Positions 15,100 to 24,639 are shown, counted from the stretch's first letter. The stretch is 64,000 nt of DNA from an uncultured Mycoplasmatota bacterium (GCA_947305065.1 CAMZCT010000005.1:28488-92487); one strand, 5' to 3'. Translations and numbers: made by a program. Notes: generated by a model from the letters alone, not told the origin.

Positions 15100-16668
15100 T
15101 TATGGGGTATTTTCCAAATTTTCCTCGCTAGTTACAGCACCATCTCCAGAAGGAGGATTAGTATTTTCTCCATTATCTTCTGGTTTATCTTCTACTTCTG
15201 GTTCAGGTTCAACATATTTTTCATAACAACTATTATCATCGTGAATATAATAAACAGTATCATTATATATAACTTTAACATATTCTTTATTATACCCTAG
15301 CAAAGTTAACTCTGTACCAGCTTTAATAGTATTAAATACATTATTAAATAAGTAATAATAAGGTGTTTTATATAATTTTTCATCTTTTTTCAAGATAACC
15401 AAATCATTCATATTATCCTTTGTCCATATTGGTACTGGTAGATTAAACTTATTAATATTATCTATGTAATAAACTTCATCTTCATAAACTATTCTAACAA
15501 GAGTATCAGATATACCCGTTATATTAACGCTAGTACCAGCATTTATAGTCCCAGCCTTATTAGGAACCGTTAAACTCGGAGTTGTTCTTAAATAAGTATC
15601 TTCTTTTATTTCTGCTACGACATTAATATCATTAAAAGTAACAGCAATATTATTAATATCACTATTAATTCCATTAACTACTTGTCTTTTAGTGATATCA
15701 TTAGTAACTGAAAAATAAGAAACGTTCATATCTACTTGTCCAGTAATTCCTGGCACACTACCAGACGAAGTATATTGCCACATATGATAATTACCAGCAT
15801 AGTTCGTTGAATCAGCATAATGAGCCAACCAAACGCGGTTATTTCCAAATCTTCCAACTTCTAATCTGTTATTAAATGCATTTAGATAAGAATAAATCAT
15901 AGGTGTATACCCTTTGCTTCTAATGTAATCAGCAAATGCTAAAGTATTATTCGTAATCTGGTGATCACTTAAACCTCTCATCCTAGTATCTTGTCTATTA
16001 CCAAATATTTCTATATCGTACGCAATAGGATAACTGATATCATAATTTTTAATAACCTCAGCAACCCAAGCTGCTTCTTCACGAGCTTCTGCTTCGTTTA
16101 TAGCAGCAGTAAAGAAATAAACTCCTACATTTATATTATTAGCTAATGCACCTTTAATATTTTGATAAAAAGTATTATCCATCATAATAGTTCCAGATTC
16201 ATATCCTCTAAAACCAATTCTTATCATAGCAAAATTAATACCTGCTTCTTTAACTTTTTTCCAGTCAATTCTACCATTCCAAGTAGAAACATCAATTCCA
16301 ATACTTGTTTCATTTGTTTCATATCTCGCTAACGCCTCTGTAGCTGTCGTATCCTTACCGGTTCCTTTATCTACTTCTATCTTCTTAGGATCTTCCTTTT
16401 CGTTCTTAGAAGCTATAATTATCTCTTTTGGTTTAATCTCCAATAGAGGTAACTCATATTCCTCTGTAACGACATTAATTTCACTATCTGCAACATTGTC
16501 TAAAAATTTATAAATAGCTTCTTCTTCATTTAATGAAGTTACTTCAAAAGGTAATCTATTATTATTTGAAAAAGCATATGTTAAAGAAATCATAGATATA
16601 ATAACTACGACTACCAAAATAGCAATAATCATATAATATTTACTATTTCTAAACATATTCCTCTTCAT
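15100..16668 (-). CDS. Membrane-anchored GH25 muramidase with SH3-like repeats
   Basis: 522 residues. N-terminal membrane anchor/signal (about 12-33), acidic linker, then a glycoside hydrolase family 25 (lysozyme, N-acetylmuramidase) domain from about 117 (IGIDVSTWNGRIDWKKVKEAG) to about 315. The catalytic DxE pair is visible in PIAYDIEIF, as are the family's HMWQY and GxVDMN end motifs. Two bacterial-SH3-like modules (DTYLRTTPSLTVPNKAGTI; KLYKTPYYYLFNNVF) and an acidic Pro-rich tail follow; these usually bind the wall. It should cleave peptidoglycan outside the cell for remodelling. It shares a cluster with the WG-repeat and doubly anchored proteins upstream (9-10 nt spacing). Confidence 0.92.
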   Translation of the reverse strand: MKRNMFRNSKYYMIIAILVVVVIISMISLTYAFSNNNRLPFEVTSLNEEEAIYKFLDNVADSEINVVTEEYELPLLEIKPKEIIIASKNEKEDPKKIEVDKGTGKDTTATEALARYETNETSIGIDVSTWNGRIDWKKVKEAGINFAMIRIGFRGYESGTIMMDNTFYQNIKGALANNINVGVYFFTAAINEAEAREEAAWVAEVIKNYDISYPIAYDIEIFGNRQDTRMRGLSDHQITNNTLAFADYIRSKGYTPMIYSYLNAFNNRLEVGRFGNNRVWLAHYADSTNYAGNYHMWQYTSSGSVPGITGQVDMNVSYFSVTNDITKRQVVNGINSDINNIAVTFNDINVVAEIKEDTYLRTTPSLTVPNKAGTINAGTSVNITGISDTLVRIVYEDEVYYIDNINKFNLPVPIWTKDNMNDLVILKKDEKLYKTPYYYLFNNVFNTIKAGTELTLLGYNKEYVKVIYNDTVYYIHDDNSCYEKYVEPEPEVEDKPEDNGENTNPPSGDGAVTSEENLENTP

Positions 16669-16677
16669 AATAATCTC

Positions 16678-17643
16678 CTATTCCTCTTCATCCTTTATAT
16701 AAAAGAATATTCCAAAAGCTACAAGAACAACTAAGAATAAAACTATAATTCCCCCAGAAACGTACTGTTCCCTATTAGTATTATTAGTCGCATTAGGTTT
16801 ATTACCATCAGTAGTGGGACCTTCTGCTTCAACTTCTACTTTCTTAAAGCTGTCTTCCAATTCTTTAGCAATAAATATCCTATTATTAACAATATTAGCG
16901 TAATTATCAGCTGAATAAGTATAAGACCCACCATTATTATAGTAAATAGTCATATTTTTTAAATAATACTCTTCTCCAGCCATAACAGGAGCATCAGAAA
17001 GATCAATAAAAGTTCTATTGCCTAATCCCATAACACTAGTTCTAAAACTATTACCTTCATCAATTCTTACCCATTCTAATTCAATATCTACCATTTCCTT
17101 AGTATTTCCAATTAAACTAAAATAAATATTACTATTTGAGAAAACACTATCAGAAAAATCTATACTTTTAAAATCACGCCAAGCGTTCACATCATCTTTA
17201 ATTTCATCTATTACAAAGTAACTCTTTTTTTCATCTATAACCAAACGCATATTATCACTAGTATTTGTTGTATATCTTACCAATCTTCCGTCATTATACT
17301 TAATCATCGCTTCTTTAATAAAGTACTTTAATCCAATTACTACATTTTCCCCATAATTAGGAACTTCAAAATAAGGTTTACTCGTCTGTAATCCTTTTAT
17401 GTCGGCTTTAAAACTCAAATTATTATTACCAACTAAAAGATTAACATTGTTCATGTTTTTTACTTCTCCATCGATTTCTACATATACTTTTTCAAACGGA
17501 ACTACGTGTTCATCTTTAACAATACTAATAGAATTTAAATCCCTAGTATTTATAGAATTTGATGTTCTGTTAGAAACAATTAAAATTCCTACAAAAACAA
17601 ATAGAATAAAGATGCTTAAAATCCATTTATTTTTATTATTCAT
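16678..17643 (-). CDS. Surface protein with N- and C-terminal hydrophobic segments
   Basis: 321 residues. Hydrophobic N-terminus (8-23), about 250 residues of beta-rich extracellular sequence with at least two similar halves (YFIKEAMIKYNDGRLVRYTT and YYLKNMTIYYNNGGSYTYSA), a Pro/Asn/Thr linker and a C-terminal membrane anchor (VSGGIIVLFLVVLVAFGIFFYI) with an acidic tail. No sortase motif. Located between the WG-repeat protein and the muramidase, so probably part of an envelope-associated operon. Confidence 0.78.
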   Translation of the reverse strand: MNNKNKWILSIFILFVFVGILIVSNRTSNSINTRDLNSISIVKDEHVVPFEKVYVEIDGEVKNMNNVNLLVGNNNLSFKADIKGLQTSKPYFEVPNYGENVVIGLKYFIKEAMIKYNDGRLVRYTTNTSDNMRLVIDEKKSYFVIDEIKDDVNAWRDFKSIDFSDSVFSNSNIYFSLIGNTKEMVDIELEWVRIDEGNSFRTSVMGLGNRTFIDLSDAPVMAGEEYYLKNMTIYYNNGGSYTYSADNYANIVNNRIFIAKELEDSFKKVEVEAEGPTTDGNKPNATNNTNREQYVSGGIIVLFLVVLVAFGIFFYIKDEEE

Positions 17644-17653
17644 ACCACACCTA

Positions 17654-19033
17654 CTAACTCTTGATTAGATAAATATTGCCATCTACTATTAATCTACTAT
17701 CATATACTATTATATCATTTCCATCTAAAGTTTCCAACACCTCATTAGAATAATCAACAAATTTAATCTTGTTATCTTTATGATATATTAAATACCTATC
17801 GTTATAATAAACCAATTCCCCTAAATCATTTATAATCTTTTTACCACTCTTATTATATAAAACATTACCTTTATCCAAAGATACATAATAATAACCTTTT
17901 TGAACCTTAATAACATTCTTTACTTTAGCTTTATTAACTTTCAATTCTAATTCTTTGTCCATAGATGAAGAATATATAGACAAAACACCTTTATTATAGC
18001 TATAAACTACATTCTCATTATTAAACCCTGTCTCTTGAGCAACATTATATTTATCGTCTTTGATTATGTACATATCATGATATTTATAGTCTTTATCTAA
18101 CAAAGTCTCTAAATAATTGTTAATAATTACATAATTGTTTCCCACGTTATACTCATATAAAGAACTATCATCTCTTAACGAATAATTAACTATATTATGT
18201 CTTATTTTGTTTTTAACTATTCTCTTCAATAAATTATCATAAAAAGACAGTTTATCATTACCTACCAAGTATCCATCTTCAATTTTTTTAACAATATCAT
18301 ACTTTGGTTGTAAAACTACTTCCTTATTAGAATTCATAATTCCATATTTATTATTCATTGCAAAAATAGTACTTATTCCATCATTAATTAAATCATCATA
18401 ATTACACTCTAAATTAATTTTACCATCAATATTAACTGATCCATATTTATCAGCTTTCTTAACAATTATATTATCTCTACTATAAGTATATATTACATTA
18501 TTAGCTACTTTGTCACCTACTAAAGTAATACCGTCTAAAACTACTAAACCTTTATTTTCAAAATTATATATATAGGTGTCATTATCCTTATACTGAATAA
18601 AACCAAGTAAATATTCCTCATTGTTTTTATATATCAAAGGTATAACTTCAGACACATCATTAATTGTAAATAACTTCGTAGGTCCTTTATCACCAATAGT
18701 ATAAACACTTAATTTTTCATTATAAGTATTATAAGCAATAGATGTATCATCATTTTTCATATAAATACCATCGTATCTAACTCCAGTGTCATTTAGATAC
18801 AATTCTTTTCCATCTCTATCTATAACACTTATTATTTTATTATCATTTACACCCAAAAAATATCTATCAAAAGGAACAATTTTATAATCTGATACATATA
18901 ATTGTTGTAATTTGAAAGAAGACTTCTTCTCTTCTTTATTTAATTGTAATAGTACTCCACCAATAATTATTACTAATAACATAATTACAATAATAATTAC
19001 TAATAATATTCTATTTTTCTTACTCTCATCCAT
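17654..19033 (-). CDS. Membrane-anchored WG-repeat-like protein
   Basis: About 459 residues from ATG 19033. Membrane segment at about 11-30 followed by repeated units in which the chain GSVNIDGKI / YGIMNSNKEVVLQPKYDIV / YLVGNDKLSFYD recurs, the pattern of WG (beta-hairpin) repeats, probably forming a solenoid or propeller-like outer domain. Binding partner unknown. First gene of the likely operon 17654-15100; a TATATT -10-like sequence lies just upstream. Confidence 0.75.
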   Translation of the reverse strand: MDESKKNRILLVIIIVIMLLVIIIGGVLLQLNKEEKKSSFKLQQLYVSDYKIVPFDRYFLGVNDNKIISVIDRDGKELYLNDTGVRYDGIYMKNDDTSIAYNTYNEKLSVYTIGDKGPTKLFTINDVSEVIPLIYKNNEEYLLGFIQYKDNDTYIYNFENKGLVVLDGITLVGDKVANNVIYTYSRDNIIVKKADKYGSVNIDGKINLECNYDDLINDGISTIFAMNNKYGIMNSNKEVVLQPKYDIVKKIEDGYLVGNDKLSFYDNLLKRIVKNKIRHNIVNYSLRDDSSLYEYNVGNNYVIINNYLETLLDKDYKYHDMYIIKDDKYNVAQETGFNNENVVYSYNKGVLSIYSSSMDKELELKVNKAKVKNVIKVQKGYYYVSLDKGNVLYNKSGKKIINDLGELVYYNDRYLIYHKDNKIKFVDYSNEVLETLDGNDIIVYDSRLIVDGNIYLIKS

Positions 19034-19068
19034 AAAAATCACTACTTAAAATATATCATATTTTTATA

Positions 19069-19094
19069 AAAAAAAGAAGCAATAACTACTTCTC
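19069..19094 (-). terminator. Weak intrinsic terminator after xseB
   Basis: Short AGAAG/CTTCT stem then T8 on the minus strand. Confidence 0.5.
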
Positions 19095-19322
19095 TTCTTC
19101 TATTTCAAATTCCTCTAATTCACCATTCTCTTTTAATATTTTATTAACTTTCTCAGTAGCTTTATTAAGTTTATCAGAACAATTCTTAGCTAAATTCATC
19201 GCATTACTATACTTTTCTATAGCCTCGTCTAAACCCACATTACCTGTTTCTAATTCTTTAGCAATTGTTTCTAATTCTAATAACGATTCCTCAAAAGTTT
19301 TTTCTTCTTTTTTAGTAGCCAT
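19086..19322 (-). CDS. xseB: Exodeoxyribonuclease VII small subunit
   Basis: 78 residues from ATG 19322, ten nt after AGGAG; the earlier TTG overlaps that site. The family core FEESLLELETIAKELETGNVGLDEAIEKY and the following helix are complete, with an acidic tail. Several XseB copies bind one XseA to form exonuclease VII, which degrades single-stranded DNA into oligonucleotides. Coupled to xseA, whose stop lies at 19324. Confidence 0.96.
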   Translation of the reverse strand: MATKKEEKTFEESLLELETIAKELETGNVGLDEAIEKYSNAMNLAKNCSDKLNKATEKVNKILKENGELEEFEIEEEK

Positions 19323-19323
19323 C

Positions 19324-20658
19324 TTAATCAATCTCCTTTACCTCGGCCTTAATATTACCTTTTGCTAATCTTATATCGATATTATCTCCCTTTTTAACCA
19401 TTTTACTATCGCTTATTATTTCTTTGTCCTTAGTTACTAAACTATAACCTTTTCCCAAAATATTTAATGGGTTTAATAATTCTAATTTATTAACTAAAAT
19501 TTTATAATTATAAGTATTATTATTAATAACATTGATAACTGTCTTTTTTAAACTATCAACATATTTAGCAATAATTTCCTTCTTTACATCGTACATCCCT
19601 AATGGGTTCTTTAGAATATAACTCGATTTAACATTATTTAATCTCACCTTATATTCCGTTAATTTATTAATCATTATTTTGTTTAACGAATCAATTAAGG
19701 TATCTAATTTCTGTTCTTTTATCTCATACAAACTCATTGGATTTCTTAAAACAAATGAATTCTTTAATTCTTCTAATTTTCTATTATTTATTTTTAAAAT
19801 ATTATTAATCGCTTCATTTGATCTTATTTTATATTGATTTATTAAATTATTTAAATCTACTAAGTTAGGAACTGCCATTTCTGCTGCTCCCGTTGGTGTA
19901 GGTGCCCTTAAATCTGCTACAAAATCCGCTATTGTAAAATCAACTTCATGACCAACTGCAGAAATTACAGGTATTTTAGAAGCAAATATTGCTCTAGCAA
20001 CAATTTCTTCATTAAATGCCCATAAATCTTCGATGGATCCCCCACCACGTCCGCAAATAATTACATCTAAATCAAATTCTTGAGCTTTATTTAATTGTTC
20101 TACAATACTTTCCTTAGCTCCAACACCTTGTACTAAAGCTGGAAATAGTATTGTTTCACATATCGGATATCTTCTTTTAATAGTACTTAAAATATCTCTA
20201 ATCGCCGCACCAGTTGGTGCTGTAATAATACCAATTCTTTTAGGAAATTTTGGTATAGGTTTTTTAAATTCTCTTTTAAATAAACCTTCTTCTTCTAATT
20301 GTTTCTTCAATCTTTCATATTCTAAATACAAGTTACCAATACCATCTAAATTCATCTCTTCAACGTATATCTGATAACCACCAGTTGCTTCATATACTGT
20401 TACTCTTCCACATACCAAGACTTTCATTCCGTCTTCTGGTTCAAAAATTAAATTTCTTGTACTGGTAGCGAACATAACGGCAGAAATACGGCTATTCTCA
20501 TCCTTTAAGGTAAAATATAAATGTCCCCTAGAATGATGCTTAAAATTGCTAATTTCTCCCTTTAAATAGATATGATGTAATTGTTCTTTTTCATCAAACA
20601 TATTTTTAATCGCTCTATTTAAAGCAGTAATTGTATAATACTTGATTTCACTATTCAT
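19324..20658 (-). CDS. xseA: Exodeoxyribonuclease VII large subunit
   Basis: 444 residues from ATG 20658 (GGTGG upstream). N-terminal OB-fold (YYTITALNRAIKNMF...HLYFTLKDENSRISAVMFA), catalytic domain with RIGIITAPTGAAIRDI, CGRGGGSIEDLWAFNEE and ISAVGHEVDFTIADFVADLRAPTPTGAAE, then long coiled-coil repeats (ILKNPLGMYD, LRNPMSLYE) and the C-terminal LNPLNILGKGYSLV. All are standard XseA landmarks; length is normal. In many Bacillota this gene follows nusB-folD; here a promoter and a gene relic separate it from nusB. Confidence 0.98.
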   Translation of the reverse strand: MNSEIKYYTITALNRAIKNMFDEKEQLHHIYLKGEISNFKHHSRGHLYFTLKDENSRISAVMFATSTRNLIFEPEDGMKVLVCGRVTVYEATGGYQIYVEEMNLDGIGNLYLEYERLKKQLEEEGLFKREFKKPIPKFPKRIGIITAPTGAAIRDILSTIKRRYPICETILFPALVQGVGAKESIVEQLNKAQEFDLDVIICGRGGGSIEDLWAFNEEIVARAIFASKIPVISAVGHEVDFTIADFVADLRAPTPTGAAEMAVPNLVDLNNLINQYKIRSNEAINNILKINNRKLEELKNSFVLRNPMSLYEIKEQKLDTLIDSLNKIMINKLTEYKVRLNNVKSSYILKNPLGMYDVKKEIIAKYVDSLKKTVINVINNNTYNYKILVNKLELLNPLNILGKGYSLVTKDKEIISDSKMVKKGDNIDIRLAKGNIKAEVKEID

Positions 20659-20682
20659 AATACCACCATGCACTTATACCTT

Positions 20683-20691
20683 ATTATAACA
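20683..20691 (-). promoter_or_regulatory. Extended -10 promoter of xseAB
   Basis: TGTTATAAT on the minus strand, 25 nt before ATG 20658. Confidence 0.55.
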
Positions 20692-20750
20692 TATAGTTAG
20701 TTTAGAACTAATATATTATTTTAAATTTCTTTATATTTAAAAATTTTAAA

Positions 20751-20843
20751 TATCTCCAGATGCAACAATAAACTATATCATCAATGAATTAGATACAACA
20801 CTAAGTGAATTACAAGAATTAGAATTAATTAAAAAAAGCATTT
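20751..20843 (+). pseudogene. Orphan C-terminal coding fragment
   Basis: In the nusB-xseA gap (about 190 bp) the plus strand reads SPDATINYIINELDTTLSEL... to a TAA, about 30 residues that look like a real helical C-terminus. The frame has a stop just upstream and no start or ribosome site. It seems to be the end of a lost plus-strand gene. The remainder of the gap is AT-rich with nothing recognised. Confidence 0.35.
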
Positions 20844-20868
20844 AAAAAAGTAACTATTGTTACTTTTC
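20843..20868 (-). terminator. Intrinsic terminator of nusB
   Basis: AGTAAC-AATA-GTTACT followed by T6 on the minus strand. Confidence 0.8.
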
Positions 20869-21261
20869 TTTTATTATTTTATCTAATATAGCATTAATCA
20901 TCTTTCTTACTTTATCATCACTATATTTTTTAGATAATTCAATTGCTTCATTTATTGCTACTACATTAGGAGTATCATCTTCATATAGTAGTTCATAAAT
21001 ACCTATTCTAAGTATTTGTGCACCAGTCTTATCTATTCTATCAATAGTCCAATTTCTCATATACTTATTAGCTAAAGCATCTATTTCTTCTTCATGAGTA
21101 ATAACGCCATAAACTAAGTCCCTTACAAATTCATTATTAATTTCTAAATTATCGCTAATAAGCTCCTCAATATTATAATCAATATTTTGATTTTTCATTA
21201 TATCTATTTGATAAAGTATAACCATAGCCTTTTCACGTAATTCACTTCTAGTCTTTCCCAT
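20860..21261 (-). CDS. nusB: Transcription antitermination factor NusB
   Basis: 133 residues, full length. Helical NusB fold with RSELREKAMVILYQIDI at the start, VRDLVYGVI in the middle and the RNA-binding/NusE-facing C-terminal region QILRIGIYELLYEDDTPNVVAINEAIELSKKYSDDKVRKMINAILDKI. It binds boxA RNA with S10 during rRNA transcription. RBS GAGGAAG. Monocistronic, with an extended -10 promoter and its own terminator. Confidence 0.97.
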   Translation of the reverse strand: MGKTRSELREKAMVILYQIDIMKNQNIDYNIEELISDNLEINNEFVRDLVYGVITHEEEIDALANKYMRNWTIDRIDKTGAQILRIGIYELLYEDDTPNVVAINEAIELSKKYSDDKVRKMINAILDKIIKEK

Positions 21262-21287
21262 AAATACACTTCCTCATCACTGATGTG

Positions 21288-21296
21288 ATTATACCA
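21288..21296 (-). promoter_or_regulatory. Extended -10 promoter of nusB
   Basis: TGTGGTATAAT on the minus strand, 27 nt before the ATG. Confidence 0.6.
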
Positions 21297-21314
21297 CAAA
21301 AAACACTGATATAT

Positions 21315-21833
21315 TTACAAAAGTTCCATTTTTATAAAAAATTCTTTTACATCATTAGGTTTATTAAATTTAATATCCCCTTTAATATCCATGAATCTTT
21401 CCAAATATTCTAAATCTATTTTATTATCAGAATATTTTTCTAAATCCTTCTTAGTAATTTTCTTTTTTAAATAAAACGGTTTTAATCTCTTATCAAGCGG
21501 ATCATAATCAGGTACTTTAACCCTATACCATGATCCAATTCCTTCTACATATTCATATACCATTCCAGGTAATTCATAATCACTATAATACCTCTCTAAG
21601 GACTTCAAAAATACTAAATCGAAATTTGTAATATCTTCATTCTTGTCTTTTCTAGTGTCTTTTAATATTTCATCTATACTATTTAAAGTCTCGATAACAA
21701 CTATCTCGTCCCCTCTTTTAAAAACTTTAATAATTGCTCTTTCTTCTTTAATAATTCTATCTTTAAGGAAAGAAGCCATAACATTAAAATGTAATATATC
21801 ACTTAAACCATAAAAATAACCATCTCTATACAT
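21315..21833 (-). CDS. Hypothetical protein downstream of mutS
   Basis: 172 residues, no membrane segment, mixed alpha/beta, unrecognised. Strands such as RAIIKVFKRGDEIVVIETL and MVYEYVEGIGSWYRVKV suggest a compact soluble domain. The AAGGAG site lies inside the final codons of mutS and the two genes overlap by a few bases, so it is co-translated with mutS. The usual partner mutL is not here. Confidence 0.7.
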   Translation of the reverse strand: MYRDGYFYGLSDILHFNVMASFLKDRIIKEERAIIKVFKRGDEIVVIETLNSIDEILKDTRKDKNEDITNFDLVFLKSLERYYSDYELPGMVYEYVEGIGSWYRVKVPDYDPLDKRLKPFYLKKKITKKDLEKYSDNKIDLEYLERFMDIKGDIKFNKPNDVKEFFIKMELL

Positions 21834-21835
21834 AA

Positions 21836-24382
21836 TTACTCCTTAGATAATTCTTTTAATTCATATAACAAGTTCATAGCTTCCATTGGTGTTATATTTA
21901 ATGGATCAATATCTTTTAATTTTTCCAACACCTTATCATCAGTAGCTACATCAAAGTTAAAAGTAACTTGTTCACTTAGTTCTTTATTATTCTTCGATTT
22001 ACTTAATTTCTCATACCTATTTAGAACTTCTTGAGCTCGAGATAAAACATCATTAGGTAATCCAGCTAATTTAGCAACATGAATACCATAACTCTTATCA
22101 ACCGCACCATCTTTTACTTTATGTAAAAAAGTTACTTTACCATCTTTTTCAATAGCTTCAACATGAATATTTTTAATTCCCTCATTTTTATTAGCCAATT
22201 CTGTTAGTTCATGATAATGTGTACTGAATAATGTCTTGCACTTAATCTTATTATTAACATATTCTAGTATTGCTTGAGCCAAACTCATTCCATCATAAGT
22301 AGCAGTACCTCTACCTAATTCATCAAATAGTATTAAAGAATCTCTAGTAGCATTACAAATAGCATTTCTAGCTTCTAACATTTCTACCATAAATGTACTC
22401 TCACCAGATACCAAATCATCAGAAGCTCCAATTCTCGTAAATATCTTATCAAAAACTGGTATCTTACATGACCTACAAGGTACAAAAGAGCCCATCTGAG
22501 CCATAATTATAATAATTGCCAATTGACGCATATAAGTTGATTTACCGCTCATATTTGGGCCTGTAATTAACATTGTATTATCTTTATCACTCATCATACA
22601 ATCATTTGCGACATATTCAAACTTTGAAACACGTTCAACAACAGGGTGTCGGCCTTCTATGATTTCTATTCTTCTTTCTTGTAACAATTCTGGTCTTACC
22701 AAAGAGTAATCATCTGCTATTGTAGCTAAAGAAACCAATACATCTAATTGACTTATAGCAGCAGCATTAGCTTTCAAATTAAATACTTCTTTCTTTAACG
22801 ATTCCTTTATTTCACAAAACAAATTATATTCTAATTCAATTATCTTCTCTTCAGCATTAAGTACCAATGCTTCTTTTTCTTTTAAAATTGGCGAAACAAA
22901 TCTTTCTGCATTAGCTAAAGTTTGTCTTCTTTCATAACCAAACTCTTCCTTAACAGATCCTATTTGTCCCTTACTTATTTCAATATAATAACCAAACACC
23001 TTATTATATCCAACTTTCAAATTCTTAATGCCTGTTCTTTCTCTTTCCTCTTCTTCTAAAGAAGCAATAAATTCTTTTCCCCCACTTCTTATCGCTTTTA
23101 ATTCATCTAATTCTTTATTATATCCATCTTTTATTAAATAACCTTCATTAAGAGTTATTGGAGGATTCTCATATATTGCATCATCTAATAATTTATATAA
23201 TTTATTTTCATCTACTAAATCAAAATCAAATTTTAGCTCTTTAATCTTTTCTTTAATCTGCGGGAATACTTTTAAACTATTCTTGATTTGTAATACATCT
23301 CTAGCGTTTAATGAACCACCATATATTTTGCCACATAATCTTTCCAAATCGTATACTTCATCCAATAAAACCATTAATTCTTCTTTAACTAAAAATTGCT
23401 CTCTAAGAGTATCAATCATATCGTATCTCTTATTAATAGCATTTATATCTTTTAAAGGTTGTAGCAATTGATTTTTTAATAATCTTGATCCGCCTGCTGT
23501 CTTTGTTTTATCCATAAACCAAAGTAGTGAATACATTCTTTCTTTTAATCTAATAGTTTCAACTATTTCCAAATTTCTTATTGTATGAATATCCATTTCT
23601 AAATAATCATCAAGTTTAACAATTTCTACTCCACTTACATGCGATAAATCTTTCAACTGTTTAACAACTAAATAATAAAATAAATGTTTTATACCAGTAA
23701 TATATTTAATATCTTTAATATCCGAATATATTTCTTCATATTCTTTTTCTAAATAATCCGAACTTATATCAACTTCTATACCATAATTATTCGCTAATAA
23801 TTCAATTAATTCCTTATCAGAATCATCACTAAGTATTATTTCTTTAATACCAAGATTTAATATAGAACTAAGAAGTTTAGACTTGTTTTTTTCTATCTCC
23901 ATTAAAGCTAGATAACCAGTAGATATATCAGTATAAGTAACAATATATGATGTTTGATAATCAAGAATACTAGCAATATAGTTATTATCATGTTCATTTA
24001 ACATATCAAAATCAACTATAGTTCCCTTACTTATTACTTGAATAACTCCTCTTTTAACCATTCCTTTAGCTTTCTTAGGATCTTCTAACTGCTCACATAT
24101 AGCCACTTTATAACCTTTATCTATTAATTTTTCTATATATGGTTTAACACTATGATAAGGAACTCCACACATCGGTACTCTTTCATCTAAACCAGCATTT
24201 TTACTAGTCAAAGTTAATTCTAATTCTCTACTAGCAATAATACCATCTTCAAAAAACAATTCATAAAAGTCTCCCAGTCTAAAAAACAATAATTCTTCTT
24301 GATAATTATCTTTAATCTCCATATATTGTTTCATGCCTGGACTAAGTTTACTTCTGTCTACTTCTTCTCTCTTCATATCCAT
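21836..24382 (-). CDS. mutS: DNA mismatch repair protein MutS
   Basis: About 848 residues (start ATG 24382; GTG 24385 and ATG 24376 are alternatives). All five MutS domains are present: mismatch-recognition domain with LLFFRLGDFYELFFEDG (the Phe-x-Glu wedge is FYE), connector, lever and clamp, and the ATPase with Walker A GPNMSGKST, LVSGESTFMVEM, Walker B LILFDELGRGT and the conserved THYHEL. It binds mispairs and recruits MutL. Length is normal. Its conserved HVAKLAGLP and C-terminal helix region follow. The neighbour is a small unknown gene rather than mutL. Confidence 0.99.
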   Translation of the reverse strand: MDMKREEVDRSKLSPGMKQYMEIKDNYQEELLFFRLGDFYELFFEDGIIASRELELTLTSKNAGLDERVPMCGVPYHSVKPYIEKLIDKGYKVAICEQLEDPKKAKGMVKRGVIQVISKGTIVDFDMLNEHDNNYIASILDYQTSYIVTYTDISTGYLALMEIEKNKSKLLSSILNLGIKEIILSDDSDKELIELLANNYGIEVDISSDYLEKEYEEIYSDIKDIKYITGIKHLFYYLVVKQLKDLSHVSGVEIVKLDDYLEMDIHTIRNLEIVETIRLKERMYSLLWFMDKTKTAGGSRLLKNQLLQPLKDINAINKRYDMIDTLREQFLVKEELMVLLDEVYDLERLCGKIYGGSLNARDVLQIKNSLKVFPQIKEKIKELKFDFDLVDENKLYKLLDDAIYENPPITLNEGYLIKDGYNKELDELKAIRSGGKEFIASLEEEERERTGIKNLKVGYNKVFGYYIEISKGQIGSVKEEFGYERRQTLANAERFVSPILKEKEALVLNAEEKIIELEYNLFCEIKESLKKEVFNLKANAAAISQLDVLVSLATIADDYSLVRPELLQERRIEIIEGRHPVVERVSKFEYVANDCMMSDKDNTMLITGPNMSGKSTYMRQLAIIIIMAQMGSFVPCRSCKIPVFDKIFTRIGASDDLVSGESTFMVEMLEARNAICNATRDSLILFDELGRGTATYDGMSLAQAILEYVNNKIKCKTLFSTHYHELTELANKNEGIKNIHVEAIEKDGKVTFLHKVKDGAVDKSYGIHVAKLAGLPNDVLSRAQEVLNRYEKLSKSKNNKELSEQVTFNFDVATDDKVLEKLKDIDPLNITPMEAMNLLYELKELSKE

Positions 24383-24440
24383 CACAGCCTATATAATAAC
24401 ATATTTTCCCAAATTTATTAATAAAATAGTACAAAAGGGC

Positions 24441-24464
24441 AAAAAAAAATACTATTACTAGTAT
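24441..24464 (-). terminator. Intrinsic terminator of the small membrane peptide
   Basis: ATACTA-GTAA-TAGTAT followed by T9 on the minus strand. The same 16-bp hairpin is used after the amidase gene at 50201-50216. Confidence 0.85.
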
Positions 24465-24467
24465 ATG

Positions 24468-24548
24468 TTAAATAGTGATAAATATTATTGTTACGATAAC
24501 TAATAAAAACACTATTATTGCATATCTACTTTTAGTATCTATATTCAT
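24468..24548 (-). CDS. 26-residue single-pass membrane peptide
   Basis: ATG 24548 to TAA 24468 encodes MNIDTKSRYAIIVFLLVIVT-type sequence: a six-residue polar head followed by one continuous hydrophobic segment of about 18 residues to the end. A GAGGAG site lies 11 nt upstream, a TTTGAA-17-TATAAT promoter just before it and an intrinsic terminator just after, so it forms a complete private transcription unit in the 255-bp mutS-HD gap. It resembles small regulatory or type I toxin-like membrane peptides; no antisense partner was identified. Function unknown. Confidence 0.6.
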   Translation of the reverse strand: MNIDTKSRYAIIVFLLVIVTIIFITI

Positions 24549-24577
24549 CTTAACTATCGCTCCTCATGTTCAATTTC

Positions 24578-24606
24578 ATTATAACTTAACTTTTAACATT
24601 TTCAAA
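24578..24606 (-). promoter_or_regulatory. Promoter of the small membrane peptide
   Basis: -35 TTTGAA (24601-24606) and -10 TATAAT (24578-24583), 17-bp spacer, minus strand. Confidence 0.65.
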
Positions 24607-24639
24607 TTATTATTTAAAAACTAAACAAAAATTATACAC

